64,000 bases of DNA from Pararge aegeria (Eukaryota > Arthropoda > Insecta > Lepidoptera > Nymphalidae), in NCBI RefSeq assembly GCF_905163445.1, contig NC_053197.1, forward strand, positions 2,356,001-2,420,000, written 5' to 3'. The translations under genes and the position numbers were made by a program. Shown here one piece after another: positions 1 to 10,120 of this stretch. Every line of letters starts with the position of its first letter. The first letter of the stretch is position 1. The notes under the pieces were generated by a model. It was not told the origin of the DNA. It made no database searches and worked only from the letters and a program-made list of their open reading frames with translations.

Positions 1-1044
1 GTTGGACATAATTTACAACTAATAAGTACATTCATACAACCTGACCGTACGTGGGCGGAAACCACAGAAATAACTTTACCAACTTATCCTAAAGGATATT
101 ATTAAAGTTGGCTGTGGAACACAAATCCTGCCTCACGCAAGTCAATATGTTCCCACAATCGCAATTTATATCTACTCGACTAACTAGTTTCAGAGTTCCA
201 GTTGCAAGACTATTTGTGAGAGTTCCACTGCCAATAACGCTAATTGGGAATTCAGTATTTATGAAAAGCAGGGAACTTTCCCACACAGATTTCCAGTAAA
301 TTGCACACATTTATTACCCACACTATGGTTTTTTAATTGTTTGAAAGTAGAACTATTTGATTAAAAAATGACGGTTGAATCAAATTGAAAACTTTTGTTT
401 AATACGTTTCAAAGTGTCTTTCCGAATTTCGTTTCATTCATCAGTAGTTTAGTTTTGTGTTCAACCACAAAATTTCATTTTATTTTAAATTTAAATGTAA
501 ACTTGGTGCATGTGGTTTGAGCATGTGACGCAATGACTACGACACCTAGAGACTGCAGTAAAGCGTAACGGAATAAAAACGAAAGGCCATAACCGAATTC
601 ATCGCAAATATTAATCAACCGTTAGTAAAAGTTGAGTTCGGTAAACAAGAGCGAAAAAATTTCCCCATAAAACGAAACAAATAAAACCTTTTAAATCGGA
701 CATTGTTTAGTGTCAGCGAAATTGTGTCAATAAAAATAGTTTTTGTCGGGCCATAAATTTTTTGCCAGCGTGTTGATTTTGCGGATCACCAATAAATCGC
801 CGAGGGACAAATATTGTTTGGGAGTGATCGGCGATAAATTTAGAATGTACCTGCTATTCATTTCAGCAAATGGCCAGAACTTATGACCTTGTTAATAATG
901 AATCTTAAAACAAACTTAAAGAAATTGATACCTTAAGGTATTTATTTGGTTAACTTTAAAAAAAATCCTTTGACGGCTTTAATACTTACTAAAGGTTTAT
1001 CAATAGTAAACAAATATAAAAGCAAACTGCTGGACTACAAAAGG
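1..1044. other. Unassigned AT-rich DNA
   Basis: No coding region, RNA gene or repeat is recognised here. Open frames are short and overlap on both strands, which fits chance in AT-rich DNA. An 8-bp inverted pair (atcgccga at 796-803, tcggcgat at 828-835) is the only local structure noticed. Confidence 0.5.
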
Positions 1045-1140
1045 AAGGCCGCCTGTTGTACTTTTCCTTTTTTTTTTTGTTCTAACTTTTTGTATTCGGT
1101 GTACAATAAAGTGTATTTTGATTTGATTTTTTTGATTTAA
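1045..1140 (+). mobile_element. LINE-A 3' end
   Basis: The segment starts with ggccgcctgttgtac and ends with tgtacaataaagtgtattttg followed by a T-rich tail. This is the same 3'-terminal design as the other LINE-A fragments in the window: a ggcggcctta-like block, then a poly-T stretch, then a polyadenylation-like AATAAAG. Only the non-coding 3' end is present, as expected for a 5'-truncated non-LTR retrotransposon copy. The clade (Jockey or CR1-like) is not decided by this fragment. Confidence 0.6.
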
Positions 1141-1221
1141 ATGCCGCTTACACACGGAGGGTTTGCTTTTAATCACCGCGTTGGGCAGATGTTTAGTGAT
1201 TTAGATGTTAGTAGTACCACA

Positions 1222-1313
1222 GAGTACGGTGCTGCCCGCTCTTCGTTATATTCCCTTAGTCGCCTCGTACGACATTTGCGAGAAAAGAACAGTTGGTGAC
1301 AATTGTATTTATA
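1222..1313 (-). repeat. Unclassified repeat (tcgtacgaggcgactaaggg type)
   Basis: Read on the minus strand it contains tcgtacgaggcgactaaggg and gaatataacg, preceded by aatacaattgtcacca. The same block occurs at 55470-55555 on the plus strand, and its first part again near 58943-58980. This shows an interspersed repeat. The conserved word resembles one I associate with non-LTR elements of moths and butterflies, but no class is assigned. Confidence 0.5.
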
Positions 1314-1429
1314 TGTCAAACTACAATTATTTTTAAAATTGTTCAACAATTTCTTTCGCACCTCTAGAAGTACGGTAAGTGGGTCCAGATTTGTATCATT
1401 TGACATATTTAATTGTTGTTGTTTGATGT

Positions 1430-1490
1430 TCCCTACAAAAGACTGGACATACCAGCAGTGGACGTCCATTGGTTGAAATGATGATGATGA
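1430..1490 (+). mobile_element. RTE 3' end
   Basis: The text ccctacaaaagactggacat, ccagcagtggacgtccattgg and a short (ATG)n tail matches the end of the RTE copies at 57047 and 62697. It represents the last codons and 3' tail of an RTE-type reverse transcriptase. The copy is extremely 5'-truncated and not functional. Confidence 0.65.
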
Positions 1491-1499
1491 TTACTCAGT

Positions 1500-1755
1500 A
1501 TTGGTATCACGGAATGATTGGTGATACCGGCAACCATCACTTGTATATCACTATGGACACTTTTCAGTACACTTTGTATCATCTGTCCAGTTCTCTGTCA
1601 GCTTTCTTTTGTTGATCGGACAAGAATTAAATTTAGATACATTGAACTGGCCGTATCGCGTACAGAGCGCCGCGCTTCGTATCATTAGCACGTAGCTTAT
1701 GCGTATCATCACTGGTACACACACGCGAACATGATACGCGTTGGCGATACAGATA
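1500..1755. repeat. Cluster of GTATC/GATAC words
   Basis: GTATC or its reverse complement GATAC occurs nine times between 1504 and 1750 (starts at 1504, 1523, 1576, 1636, 1653, 1679, 1703, 1733 and 1746). Several are embedded in longer words such as gtatcatc and tgatacgcg. The spacing is irregular, so this is not a simple tandem repeat. It may be a decayed transposon end or a cluster of binding sites; no function is claimed. Confidence 0.4.
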
Positions 1756-1840
1756 ACGTAATCAGATCTGAAAAATTGGACATATCTGGACGTAACTTTA
1801 GCTCTAGATTACTTTTTATTCCCGAAAATATACCTTTTCA

Positions 1841-1958
1841 CATAAATATACTACGACAATGCACACATCGCCATCTAGTCCCAAAGTAAGCGTAGCTTGT
1901 GTCATGGGTACTAAGATGACTGATGAATATTTGTATGAATAATACTTATAATATAATA
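1841..1958 (-). mobile_element. SINE-A fragment (3' half)
   Basis: On the minus strand this reads through ggctagatggcgatgtgtg-type sequence into the (TTTA)-like tail. Only the tRNA-unrelated 3' half is kept; the A and B boxes are missing. It abuts an R3 fragment, as the SINE-A copies at 57.5 and 58.6 kb also do. Confidence 0.75.
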
Positions 1959-1990
1959 GATAACAGCTTGTATGGGAAAGTTCTACCCCA

Positions 1991-2106
1991 TGCTTATTTC
2001 TGCCGCTAAGAGGTATTGTTGCAAAGCTGTGTTACGGTCTTAAGGCGTTGCTCTGTTTATAGGCGATGGATTTAAACTTACCATCATGTGGGTCATCTGC
2101 TTGATT
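1991..2106 (+). repeat. R3 repeat, internally deleted
   Basis: It begins tgcttatttctgccgctaag and ends with an accatcatgtgggtcatctg block. Compared with the longer copy at 10121-10385, the middle (the aggacgtgctccttgcatg region) is missing. R3 is dispersed, with further copies near 37.7, 57.7 and 58.4 kb. No coding capacity or tRNA head was seen, so its class is unknown. Confidence 0.65.
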
Positions 2107-3810
2107 TAGGACGACATACGTTATGTTTGACGTTCAAAGAAAAGTAAACGGTTTCAGCAAAATTCTTAAAAAAAAAACCGAAACAATTGAGTACAAAGTT
2201 GCGAGCAACTAGCATGACAAGGAAACGGTCATCGACAAAAATAGCTTTCGAAATAGTAAACTAGAATGTAACCTATTTCACTGTACAGCGCATTTCTTTT
2301 ACACGACATTTTGGAGTATGACATGACGTAGTGAAACTGAAATAGCGAAAAAAACTGAGAAATATTTACACAGAAATTTAGTCAACTCCACCGTAGGCGT
2401 CCTCCAATCAAATGTTAACGTAAACACGACAAAGCTAAAAATCCGCTAGAACTCCAGCACACGTGCGATTTTTGACTTCACAGACTTGTGATCTCAGCTT
2501 TGACCGCTTGGGTTTCGGGTAATTGGATTAAGAGCTTTCGAAGGTGTGTTGTACTCTCGCGGCAAGAAATCTTAACCTACAGTGGCGTAGCCTAATGTCG
2601 ATTGTGATACACGACAGAAGTAAGTAAATCTAATCCAATATCTTCAGAAAACAGATTTAATTTAATTATTAGTAGTTGAATGGTAAAAAAATATCTTTAC
2701 TATTCAATCTGACATCTAAAGATTTTGGATATCGGGCAATAAATATGGTGTCAAATATTTACATTGATACTTGATGCGTCAGTCCTGATGATTTAAATTA
2801 GATTGCTTTGTTCTTTCCTCTTAGTTGTTTGTTTATAGTTTGACTCAAGTTTTTGTGGCGAGCAACGGAGAACGCAGTTCTTTATTTTTTGCCAGCAGCG
2901 TTTCGTGCGTTGTGAGTTTATCTATTACGTTAGTAGTGATAAGGTTGAAAACGTCTTGCGTTACAGCATATTTTTATACAAGCTAACTTATAACTACTGC
3001 ATAAATACTACATAAATTCTTAACCTAAATCACTCAATTTGTATATTTTATTAAATTCTAAAGATTTAATGAACATTTGGCAAGGTGGTCACTGGGAAAA
3101 AAAACAACATAGTATACTTTAAAGTCCGGGAAAGTAGACGGTTCCACTGGGATTAAAATAAACCGGAGCAAGACGTGTATACAAACAAATAACATTTACT
3201 CTCTTACTTTATAAAATACTCTTGAAAATATTCGTGAAGTATTTTATTCTTTCAAATCAATCTCTGAGGAGTAGGTTGCAACGAGGTGCTAAACTTTGTA
3301 TAGAGAAATTTACTTTTTAATATTTTTTATACTTAAATATTCTTCAACGAAATTCTTCGAAACTTTTCTTACACAAATCCATACTTATATTATAAACGCG
3401 AAACTTAGTCTCTTTACCAGTTGGTTACTTTCTGAGCTATAAACCACTGAAACAATCTTATGCAACTTTAACATTTTCCTGTATCTTGTATTCTGGAGAC
3501 AAGCGTTTGTTTTAATGGCCATTGCATACGTCTTCTTTATCGACTTAACACTTACTCGATTCAAATTAAAGATTGAATTGTTAACTTTTATGCGACATAA
3601 AGTGTTGTTTGTAGTGTATGACAAAGTGTGGCTAACTCATCGCATAAATTTGGCACACAACATTTTAAAGTTCACTCTATTCCACATAACCTAAGGTTCA
3701 TATTGCAATATTTTAATTTTAATCGAGTCGATTTTAAGTTTATATGGTGTGCGAAGGCAATGAACCATTATTTACGCGTACAAAGTCTGCTTTAAGTCCC
3801 TTTCACTCCA
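2107..3810. other. Unassigned DNA
   Basis: I found no gene or recognised repeat in this 1.7-kb stretch. The base composition is AT-rich, and the single open frame of about 80 codons at 3385-3624 on the minus strand resembles no family known to me. Confidence 0.5.
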
Positions 3811-4074
3811 ATAATAAATAATAAATACATAAATATACTACGACAATGCACACATCGCCATCTAGCCACAAAAAAAGCTTAGCTTGTGTTATGAGTACCT
3901 ACCAAGATGGCTGAATATTTGTATGAATAATTCACAAAAATACTGTTAATGCAAACACCCAGAAACTGAAAAAAAAATTATGTTCATCACACAAACATTT
4001 TCCAGTTGTGAGAATCGAAACCACAGCCTTGGACTCAGAAAGCAGGATCGCTGCTCACTACGCTGAACGACCGT
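3811..4074 (-). mobile_element. SINE-A, nearly full length
   Basis: Read on the minus strand, a tRNA-like head at the right end carries a degenerate A box (gtagtgagcagc region) and a B-box-like ggtttcgattctc. The body follows (aatgtttgtgtgatgaaca, ctgggtgttt, gccatcttggtac), and then ggctagatggcgatgtg and an (ATTTA)-rich tail. The boxes carry mutations, so Pol III transcription is unlikely. Mobilisation would have needed LINE enzymes in trans (family knowledge). Confidence 0.85.
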
Positions 4075-4082
4075 TAAAATAA

Positions 4083-4141
4083 CAAAGGAGACCTTTGTCC
4101 AGCAATGGAAGGTTTTTAGTCTGGTATAGGATGATGAAAAT
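4083..4141 (+). mobile_element. 3' tail of a gcccagcagtggga-type retroelement
   Basis: The text ggagacctttgtccagcaatgg followed by a tail with gatgatg matches the common lepidopteran ending 'ggcctttgcccagcagtggga' in degenerate form. Related tails occur near 14655, 26080 and 56070. It is too short to name the element. Confidence 0.45.
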
Positions 4142-4469
4142 CATTTAGGCAAAAATCCGGGGTCTTAAGTGAGATAAAAGGACGGTTACTTAACAACCTT
4201 GTTTATTTATACGCCATTTTGTGAATAGGCCTCACCAAATATACTCAAGTAGCTAAATGAACTAAACTTCAAAAAATGATTCGCAAGTTATTTTTTGTTT
4301 ATCTTGGACATTTATAGTATCATTAGCTTCGTTTTAGGCTTTGAGTAAAAGTTTTTGTTTATTTGCTTTGAACCATTTCCCAATCCGTTAGTCTGTCTTT
4401 AGAACCCCATACCTTCTGTGATTAAATTAAAAGCCAAATATATTATACAATTTTGTTTTCTGTTACGTG

Positions 4470-4546
4470 TGAGCTTTTGACTGCAATCTCATCTGGTGGT
4501 AAGTGATAAGGCAGTCTAAGACAGTAACGGGCTTATCCATCCTATG
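4470..4546 (-). mobile_element. SINE-C 3' tail
   Basis: On the minus strand the segment gives cttatcacttaccaccagatgagattgcagtcaa, split here as cacttaccaccagatgag and attgcagtcaaaagctc. That is the conserved tail seen in the longer SINE-C copies near 24.8 and 45.4 kb. The tRNA-like head is absent. Confidence 0.65.
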
Positions 4547-5290
4547 TTATTTATTTATTAATACTCTTTATTTGTACACCACATCAAGTTCAGAAAAACA
4601 AAAAAAAAGAACAAACACTTAAGTATTTAGTAGGATACTATACCATATCAATAAGTAGCGACCTCTGGCCAGGCAACCTTAGGCCTAGGAAAACTAAAAA
4701 GAAAAACGAAAATGTGGGGCACATTTTTTAAAACATGCATACGAATAACTGCATTCTAATACTAGACCAGACTACACTTATACAAAAAAATAAAGAGCAA
4801 AGACATAAAGTATGTATTAGGATACAATAGGTGGCCTTATCGCTAAGTAGCGAACTCTGGCCAGGCCACCTTTGGATTGGGAAAACTAAAAAGAAAAACT
4901 AAAAGGTCGGGTACACTGTTTAAAACATACATACGAATAACTGCATACTAATACATAAACCAGACTACACACATATAACAATACTATTGATAAATATAAA
5001 TTATAAAATGTAAACTTATTTATATAATAATATTTATTATACTAATATATACTTTAGCATACAATAAATACTTAAATATGAGTTAGAGAAGATAATTAAT
5101 AGTAGTCTTTATTGAGTGAGATAATGAGCCTTAACAGCAATTTTAAATATGCCCAGTGACTTCGACTGTATTATGTTCATTGGGAGTGCATTCCACAATT
5201 CAGTAGCCTTGACAGTGAACGAATGCTTGTAAAACTTCGTTTTGTTGAACGGCATGCTCAAGGCGTACGACACGATCTGAGTTCACTCCT
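4547..5290 (-). mobile_element. LINE-A copy with duplicated 3' UTR
   Basis: A minus-strand non-LTR retrotransposon remnant. The extreme 3' end (ctttatttgtacaccac on the plus strand) lies at left. The 3' UTR is present twice: 4598-4781 and 4782-4976 align with a period of about 184 bp, each holding tagcga, ctctggccaggc and gaataactgcat. Upstream of the UTR, at 5109-5282, the C-terminal codons of a reverse transcriptase survive. Only the last part of the element is present. Confidence 0.7.
5109..5282 (-). pseudogene. LINE-A reverse transcriptase C-terminal remnant
   Basis: The minus frame from 5282 down to a TAA stop at 5109-5111 encodes 57 residues. It contains FYKHSFTVKATELWNALP and then IFKIAVKAHYLTQ at the end. 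The pattern of S(F/V)xVxAxxLWNxLP followed by (L/I)xxFKxxV(K) is the hallmark C-terminus of insect non-LTR reverse transcriptases. The catalytic YxDD core is absent, so the piece is non-functional. A stop codon lies just upstream of 5282. Confidence 0.75.
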
Positions 5291-5341
5291 ATCTTCAGTG
5301 GCTCCCTATTCGGTGACGGCGAATAGGGAGCCACTGAAGAT
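5291..5341. repeat. Perfect 22-bp inverted repeat
   Basis: Arm 5291-5312 (atcttcagtggctccctatt plus cg) is the exact reverse complement of 5320-5341, with a 7-nt loop at 5313-5319. The stem is far stronger than anything nearby. It sits directly upstream of the LINE-A coding remnant, read in that element's direction, so it may have formed by a template-switch event during insertion. Confidence 0.9.
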
Positions 5342-5571
5342 TTATTTCATTTATTTATTAAGAGCACTAACAACATGCATATTACACGTTTTTAAATAGA
5401 TCACACACACACAAACACATGGACTGATATTCACGTCAATTACAAGTGCACATAGCATTGACAAAGCGTCGAGTAAACTTAATTTTTGACAAAAAATTCA
5501 ACTCACCAATAAGTGTTCGGTGAGTTTTTTCCTTGAAGCTATGGGTGAGTCATGGAAGATATCGATACCAG

Positions 5572-5775
5572 AAATGGCGTGCATAGAGGGTATGCACAGG
5601 GTATGCAGATGATATAAAATGAAGAAAATCTCCAGTACAAGTTATAAAAAACTTAAGGATAGACATTGTAAGAGTTATCGAAAGTCAAGCCTCAAGTATT
5701 TAGAACTCATACTGGATATTTTCTTCATTTGATATCATCTGCATACCCTGTGCGTACCCTCTATGTACGCCACTA
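5572..5775. mobile_element. hAT-type MITE, copy 1
   Basis: A 204-bp element that folds back on itself. The left end atggcgtgcatagagggtatgc pairs with gcgtaccctctatgtacgcca at the right, and the similarity continues inward (gcagatgatat...aatgaagaaa against ttcttcatttgatatcatctgc). It is flanked by gataccag (5564-5571) and gatgccag (5776-5783), an 8-bp target-site duplication with one mismatch. Eight-bp duplications plus CAGTGGCG-like ends are typical of the hAT superfamily. It has no coding capacity. A second copy lies at 59041-59241. Confidence 0.85.
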
Positions 5776-5783
5776 GATGCCAG

Positions 5784-6429
5784 GTATCTTTTTGGATAAT
5801 TCGTTGTATTTTGCACATATACGTATAATAGGCGCTTGTTTCATTTTATCGTTTGATTAAGTTTAGCAGTTAAAAATAACTCAATGGATATCCTCATTGC
5901 ATTGTTATTTTGTCACTTGTGCACTTAACAATTCGGTTAGCGTGTCCAAAGACAAATATGCCGTTAGTGAGGCACCCGCTCTAAAGCTGAGCGTTGATTG
6001 CGCGGTTGCCATTGTTAATCCCTGCTACAGTGTTGCAAGAGAATAGAAAACCGTCCTACAGGTACATTTGCTAGTATTGACATGTCGCACCGTCAATATT
6101 ATGACTGTAACAATAGTGACCCGTGTCAAATAACTTTGTTGGTGTAATATAAAATGAGGTTCGTGTTTCCTAACAGCTGATCTATCGATCGAGTTGATTA
6201 AGTGACACGGATCAAAAAAGTTGGTTAGATGGAAGTGCGACTATGAACGTTCAGACATGTCTTACACCTTTTTTATATGCCCCAAAGAGCATATTAGGAT
6301 CCTCACTATAACTAAGAACTCATTTAATTGTTATTAACCTTATGCCCGTTTTCAATAACGAAGAACAAGGCATTGCCTAAATAAGTAAAGCTTAATCTAA
6401 GTCTATTCCTAGGCATACATCTATCTATT
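5784..6429. other. Unassigned DNA
   Basis: I found no gene or repeat that I recognise. No open frame above 60 codons lies wholly inside this interval. Confidence 0.5.
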
Positions 6430-6556
6430 GACAGTCAATTGGTGCAGTGGGCTACGACCCTTCTTTCTGGGTCCAAGGCTATGGTTTCGATTTCCCCAAC
6501 TCGAGAAAATGTTTGTGTGATATACATGAATGTTTTTCAATGTCTGAGTGTTTCTA
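6430..6556 (+). mobile_element. SINE-A, 5' half
   Basis: The tRNA-like head is readable: A box ttggtgcagtgg, then ctttctgggtccaaggc and a damaged B box ggtttcgatttcc. The body runs through aatgtttgtgtgat and aatgtttttcaatgtctgag, and stops abruptly. An HLR-type sequence begins at the break, so the 3' half was lost or replaced. Confidence 0.75.
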
Positions 6557-6752
6557 CTATCTCTATGCCAAGAATCACTTCAATCTGTTGCTCAGTTGCT
6601 GCGTAATTGACAACGGAAGGGTAAGCGTATCTTCCCACAGGAACTGCGCATTTTTCCGGGTCTATGTCACTCGCCAGCCCATCTCTATGCTATATCATAA
6701 ATCAATCCGTTACTCTGTTGCTGCGTTATTTAAGGACAAACAAACTAACAGA
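6557..6752 (-). mobile_element. Helitron-like repeat (HLR) fragment, partly duplicated
   Basis: The text contains ctctatgccaagaatcac, ttgctcagttgctgcgt and aaggacaaacaaac, words shared with the HLR copies at 15065 and 40263. The block ctatgc...aatc...gttgct occurs twice here (about 6560 and 6690), so part of it is duplicated. Neither the CTAG end nor the TC end is preserved. Confidence 0.5.
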
Positions 6753-7694
6753 TGAGTAGTTTGGACGGAGAGTAGCATGAGCTACTTTTGGTCCTGGTAA
6801 AACATCTAATTTCCATAAGAATGGTTCACAGGAACAATAAAAAAACATATAAAATCGACCTTCATTTACGTCCTAACAAAGTTACCAAACAACTTTAGTT
6901 TTGACATTGAAATAGTTGAGAGGACGCAAGGTAAATTAAACTTTTTTGAACTCATGATCAGTGTAATAATAATAATAATAATAAAAATCATTTATTTGCA
7001 AAAACGTTCGTACAATATCAAGATGTTGGTAAACAATATAGTTAGTTTAGAGAGCATAACATTCTACTAAATTAATAGTGTGTAATATTCCTCCTAATTA
7101 AGTAATATTCCTCCTGGTAAAGTATTTCAAATTTCCACGCGAGCAAATTCGCGGGTATAAGTTAGTAAGACAATAAAAAGGGCGTGGTTTTCATGTACCA
7201 CATGTATGTTTTTTATGTTCAACAACGCACCGAGAAAACTGAGTGTAAGTCGGACAATAAAATCGGAAAACTATCTGGTAACAGTCGTTGATAAACGCCG
7301 AAATCAATAATTGATTTGCTTTGAGTACAAGTTGGGAACACTAAAGACTACAAGGTATCCTCATTTGTTAATCTATATAAGTAAAACAAGAAGATCTTAG
7401 TTCGGAGTATACTATTAGAACAATTACAGTAGCTCGGTTTGGCAAACTCGAATAGTGGCGCTAGTTAGTAAAAACTAGAAGTTTCTTAATTAGACTTTCT
7501 TGTTTTGACACATTGTAACGACAAAGATGACTAGTTAATACTACTAGTTGTGTGAAATTATAGCATTAGGAAATCAGCATTGTAAAGTCAAAAACATCTT
7601 TATTCAAGTAGGCCCATTTTTTTTGGTTTGTTCATGTGTTTTTATTTTTTAATTATTATTAATTTACTAAGCATTTCTTTTTTTTTAATTATAC
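6753..7694. other. Unassigned DNA with a short AT microsatellite
   Basis: A (TAA)n run lies at about 6966-6984. A LINE-like end (catctttattcaagtaggcc) is visible at about 7596-7616, and a degenerate HLR-like end (gcgggtataagttagta) near 7150-7168. Nothing else is recognised. Confidence 0.4.
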
Positions 7695-8127
7695 AATCTT
7701 CTTAGTCGTGCTCTCTTAGCAGAGTGGTCGTGGCTGCTGAGATGGATTCCATGGCGTTAGGTATCATTGGATCGCACGGCTTCTCGCGCGTGTCTTCTCC
7801 ATTTTTGGCGGTTGCTAGCATTCCACCACAGTTGTCTGGGTCAAAGATTTCACTGTATCTGTCCAACGAGTAGGGGACCACCCTATTGCCCTTTTTCCTA
7901 AAACCTGTCCATGCACCACCAATCGTTCAATCGTTGAGATGTGGCCAAAACTTGAATATTCGTGACTGTACCGTCGCATTATACAATACTTGTATTTTAT
8001 AGCATATCCATAGTTATTAAGCGGTGCTCTGTCAGTGCCTACCGTCTCACGTCACCGTCATATCACGGAAGGCTTCAAGGAAGACAAGCGCTGGGTCTTA
8101 ACAGACACAGCAAAGATGAACACTTTC
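7695..8127 (-). pseudogene. LINE-H reverse transcriptase C-terminal remnant
   Basis: On the minus strand, from about 7990 downward, the translation in shifting frames gives GHISTIERLVVHGQVLGKRA, then SPTRWTDTVKSLTQTTVVE, and ends in a degraded C-terminus. The order GH(I/L)...V.GKR.RG.SP.RWTDTVK is that of the C-terminal domain of RTE-like non-LTR reverse transcriptases. It differs from the WTDDIKRVAG family also present here. There is no catalytic domain and the frame is broken. A second, independently decayed copy is at 55080-55280. Confidence 0.6.
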
Positions 8128-8206
8128 AGATCTAATCGTACCTATAATTGTTGTGTAGAATTTTGATGTGCCCCCAAATAAACGTTTTTCTTTCTTTCTT
8201 TCATTG
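8128..8206 (+). mobile_element. LINE-like 3' end with (CTTT)n tail
   Basis: The sequence gatgtgcccccaaataaacg followed by tttttctttctttctttc looks like a retroposed 3' end: a poly(A)-signal-like AATAAA, then a simple-repeat tail. It lies beside the LINE-H remnant but in the opposite orientation, so the two may be separate insertions. Confidence 0.4.
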
Positions 8207-8440
8207 TGTTGTGTTATATAAACCCACTGTATATATGTGTTAAAATAGTATTCTGCAGTTAAAAAATATTGAGGGTATAGATTTACTACATTGATTTAAT
8301 ATGTTATTTGTAAGCTGACTGATTAATAATGTAAAGTCAGTTTGCTGTTTTTGTGCCGCCTTCTTTTACGCGGATAGTTTCGCAATAATAATATTATTAA
8401 GGAAGTAGAAAAGAGTGCATGTAAGCGAAACTACGTTTAT

Positions 8441-8551
8441 CTCATCATCTTCATCATCATTTCCAATGGGCGTCTACTACTGGATATAAGTATCTTGTGG
8501 GGAGTTCCAAATACCCCGTTATTGCGCCGCTTAGTCATTGGTTTACTAAGG
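8441..8551 (-). mobile_element. RTE 3' end
   Basis: The left boundary is a (CAT)n run, the complement of the (ATG)n tail. It is followed by ccaatgggcgtctactactgg and ggggagttccaaataccc. These complement the codons for the usual RTE ending (FWNxL...QWTxIG). The copy is truncated after about 110 bp. Confidence 0.6.
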
Positions 8552-8710
8552 CTGCGTTTTTGGCGTTGTGGAAAAGCTTTAATTCTACCTCCGACCCTTG
8601 GGCAGGACGGAGGTTATGTGGGATTTCCCCTCTAAAAGGGATATGCCCAAACTAAAAACCACCCGTTGTATACCTCCCGGACGCACCTTGGGCACTAACT
8701 TTCATCAGTT
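8552..8710 (-). mobile_element. GC-rich non-LTR-like repeat, fragment
   Basis: The words gtggaaaagcttta, ctacctccgacccttgggca, acggaggttatgtggga, cccaaactaaaaaccac and cctcccggacg recur in the same order at 39722-40015. It is markedly GC-richer than its surroundings. I take it as the 3' region of a non-LTR retrotransposon; the clade is unknown. Confidence 0.45.
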
Positions 8711-9511
8711 CTTAGAGCTTTGTGCCACTTCAGCTTCGCGACTCGTTGAACAATGCTAAACACTCTGATTCTTCTACAGATATACTTTCTATTATATATG
8801 CTCAAAGCAAAGCTCTCTCCATCGCCGGCTGAGTGACGCCTTCATATGAGAGCCATTGTTAGGTTTTTCTAAATCTGTTTAGGCATTTCTTAAAAAGTTA
8901 TGTTGGAACGAAGAAACTCACAAATAACCCAACATGAACCCTAAACATATTACACCCTATTTTAGGGTAGTTATGTAAAATCTCACGGTGAACTTACACA
9001 CGAAATGTAAAATGTATATCCGGACATATCAGGACTTTGTGTTTATCTTTGTTCGCACATATCGGGTAAACTGGCTGCAGTTTTATTTCAAAGTCTTCAC
9101 GTAACGACGGGGCTTAGGGTGGCGTTCAACATCAGATAAGAAGGATTGAATTCAGGGAAATATAAAATATAAATTTAATTTACCATACTCATAAATTACT
9201 AATTTAAACTTTTTAATTAATAAGTATTTAGTGTATAGCGATTAAAAAAAGATATAAAAAAATTACAAGCGCGTTTTCTATGACGGGCTCTAAGAAGAAA
9301 TACGATAGAACTTTTATTGTGGCTTGCGTCCCGCGAATGAATACCTACAAACAGAAAATTAAGAAAACAGAGTGCACACCAATTTACATAACAGAATTGC
9401 ATAATCTATCTGGATAACATTATATCAAAACAAAGAGAACTAACAAGGATATTGTTTTATTTCTTGCAAATGTCTATGTTTAATTCGTTTCATGAATACT
9501 ATTCTTTATAA
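8711..9511. other. Unassigned DNA
   Basis: No recognised gene or repeat. A minus-strand open frame of 61 codons at 9217-9402 has no features that I know. Confidence 0.45.
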
Positions 9512-9563
9512 CGTTGTTCGTTTTTGTAGTACAGCTTTTTGCGTACTACAAAAACGAACAACG
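9512..9563. repeat. Perfect 21-bp inverted repeat
   Basis: Arms 9512-9532 (beginning cgttgttcgtttttgtag) and 9543-9563 are exact reverse complements separated by a 10-nt loop (agctttttgc). There are no flanking transposon-like ends or duplicated target. It could form a stable RNA or DNA hairpin, but no function is evident. Confidence 0.9.
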
Positions 9564-9867
9564 GATGGATAGATTGACATGTTTAAAGTAATCATTATTG
9601 ACAACGAAAAAGTATGGGATAGCCTCGCATACTTTTTTGTCCCATGCCTAATTGTTAGGACACAATAACCGCTTTTTGTTATAATTTTTCAATCAAAACA
9701 CGGGTACAATCTTAAGATCTTTACGTTCCTTTAAGATCTTTATCCAAATAAATAGTTTTATAGTTAAAATTGATTATGTACCTACAAATTCCTCTTTAAA
9801 TTATTCAAATTGGAACTATCGTTTAGAAGTTACGACGGGTATAGAAATGCTTAAAAAAATATTTTAA

Positions 9868-9905
9868 TTATATTTGACGCAGACGAAGTTGCGCGGGTCA
9901 GCTAG
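9868..9905 (+). mobile_element. HLR 3' end
   Basis: The text gcagacgaagttgcgcgggt ends in cagCTAG and is followed by T, matching the CTAG|T termini of the HLR copies at 21774 and 25564. The 5' limit of this copy could not be placed. Confidence 0.5.
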
Positions 9906-10120
9906 TTATCTAATAATTTCAAGTGGATATTTTTTTTTTATTAAGCGCTTCTTTGTAATTTTTTTCAGAAAATAGTTATTTTTGAGATAAAGATGTATAT
10001 TAATGTACACATATTGAATGTAATGAACTTATCAAAAGTATTTGAATAATGAAATATTTGACTTTGAGTTAAACCATATTTAGCTTTACTAGTATTAGAG
10101 CTATTTAGTAGTAGAGCTAT

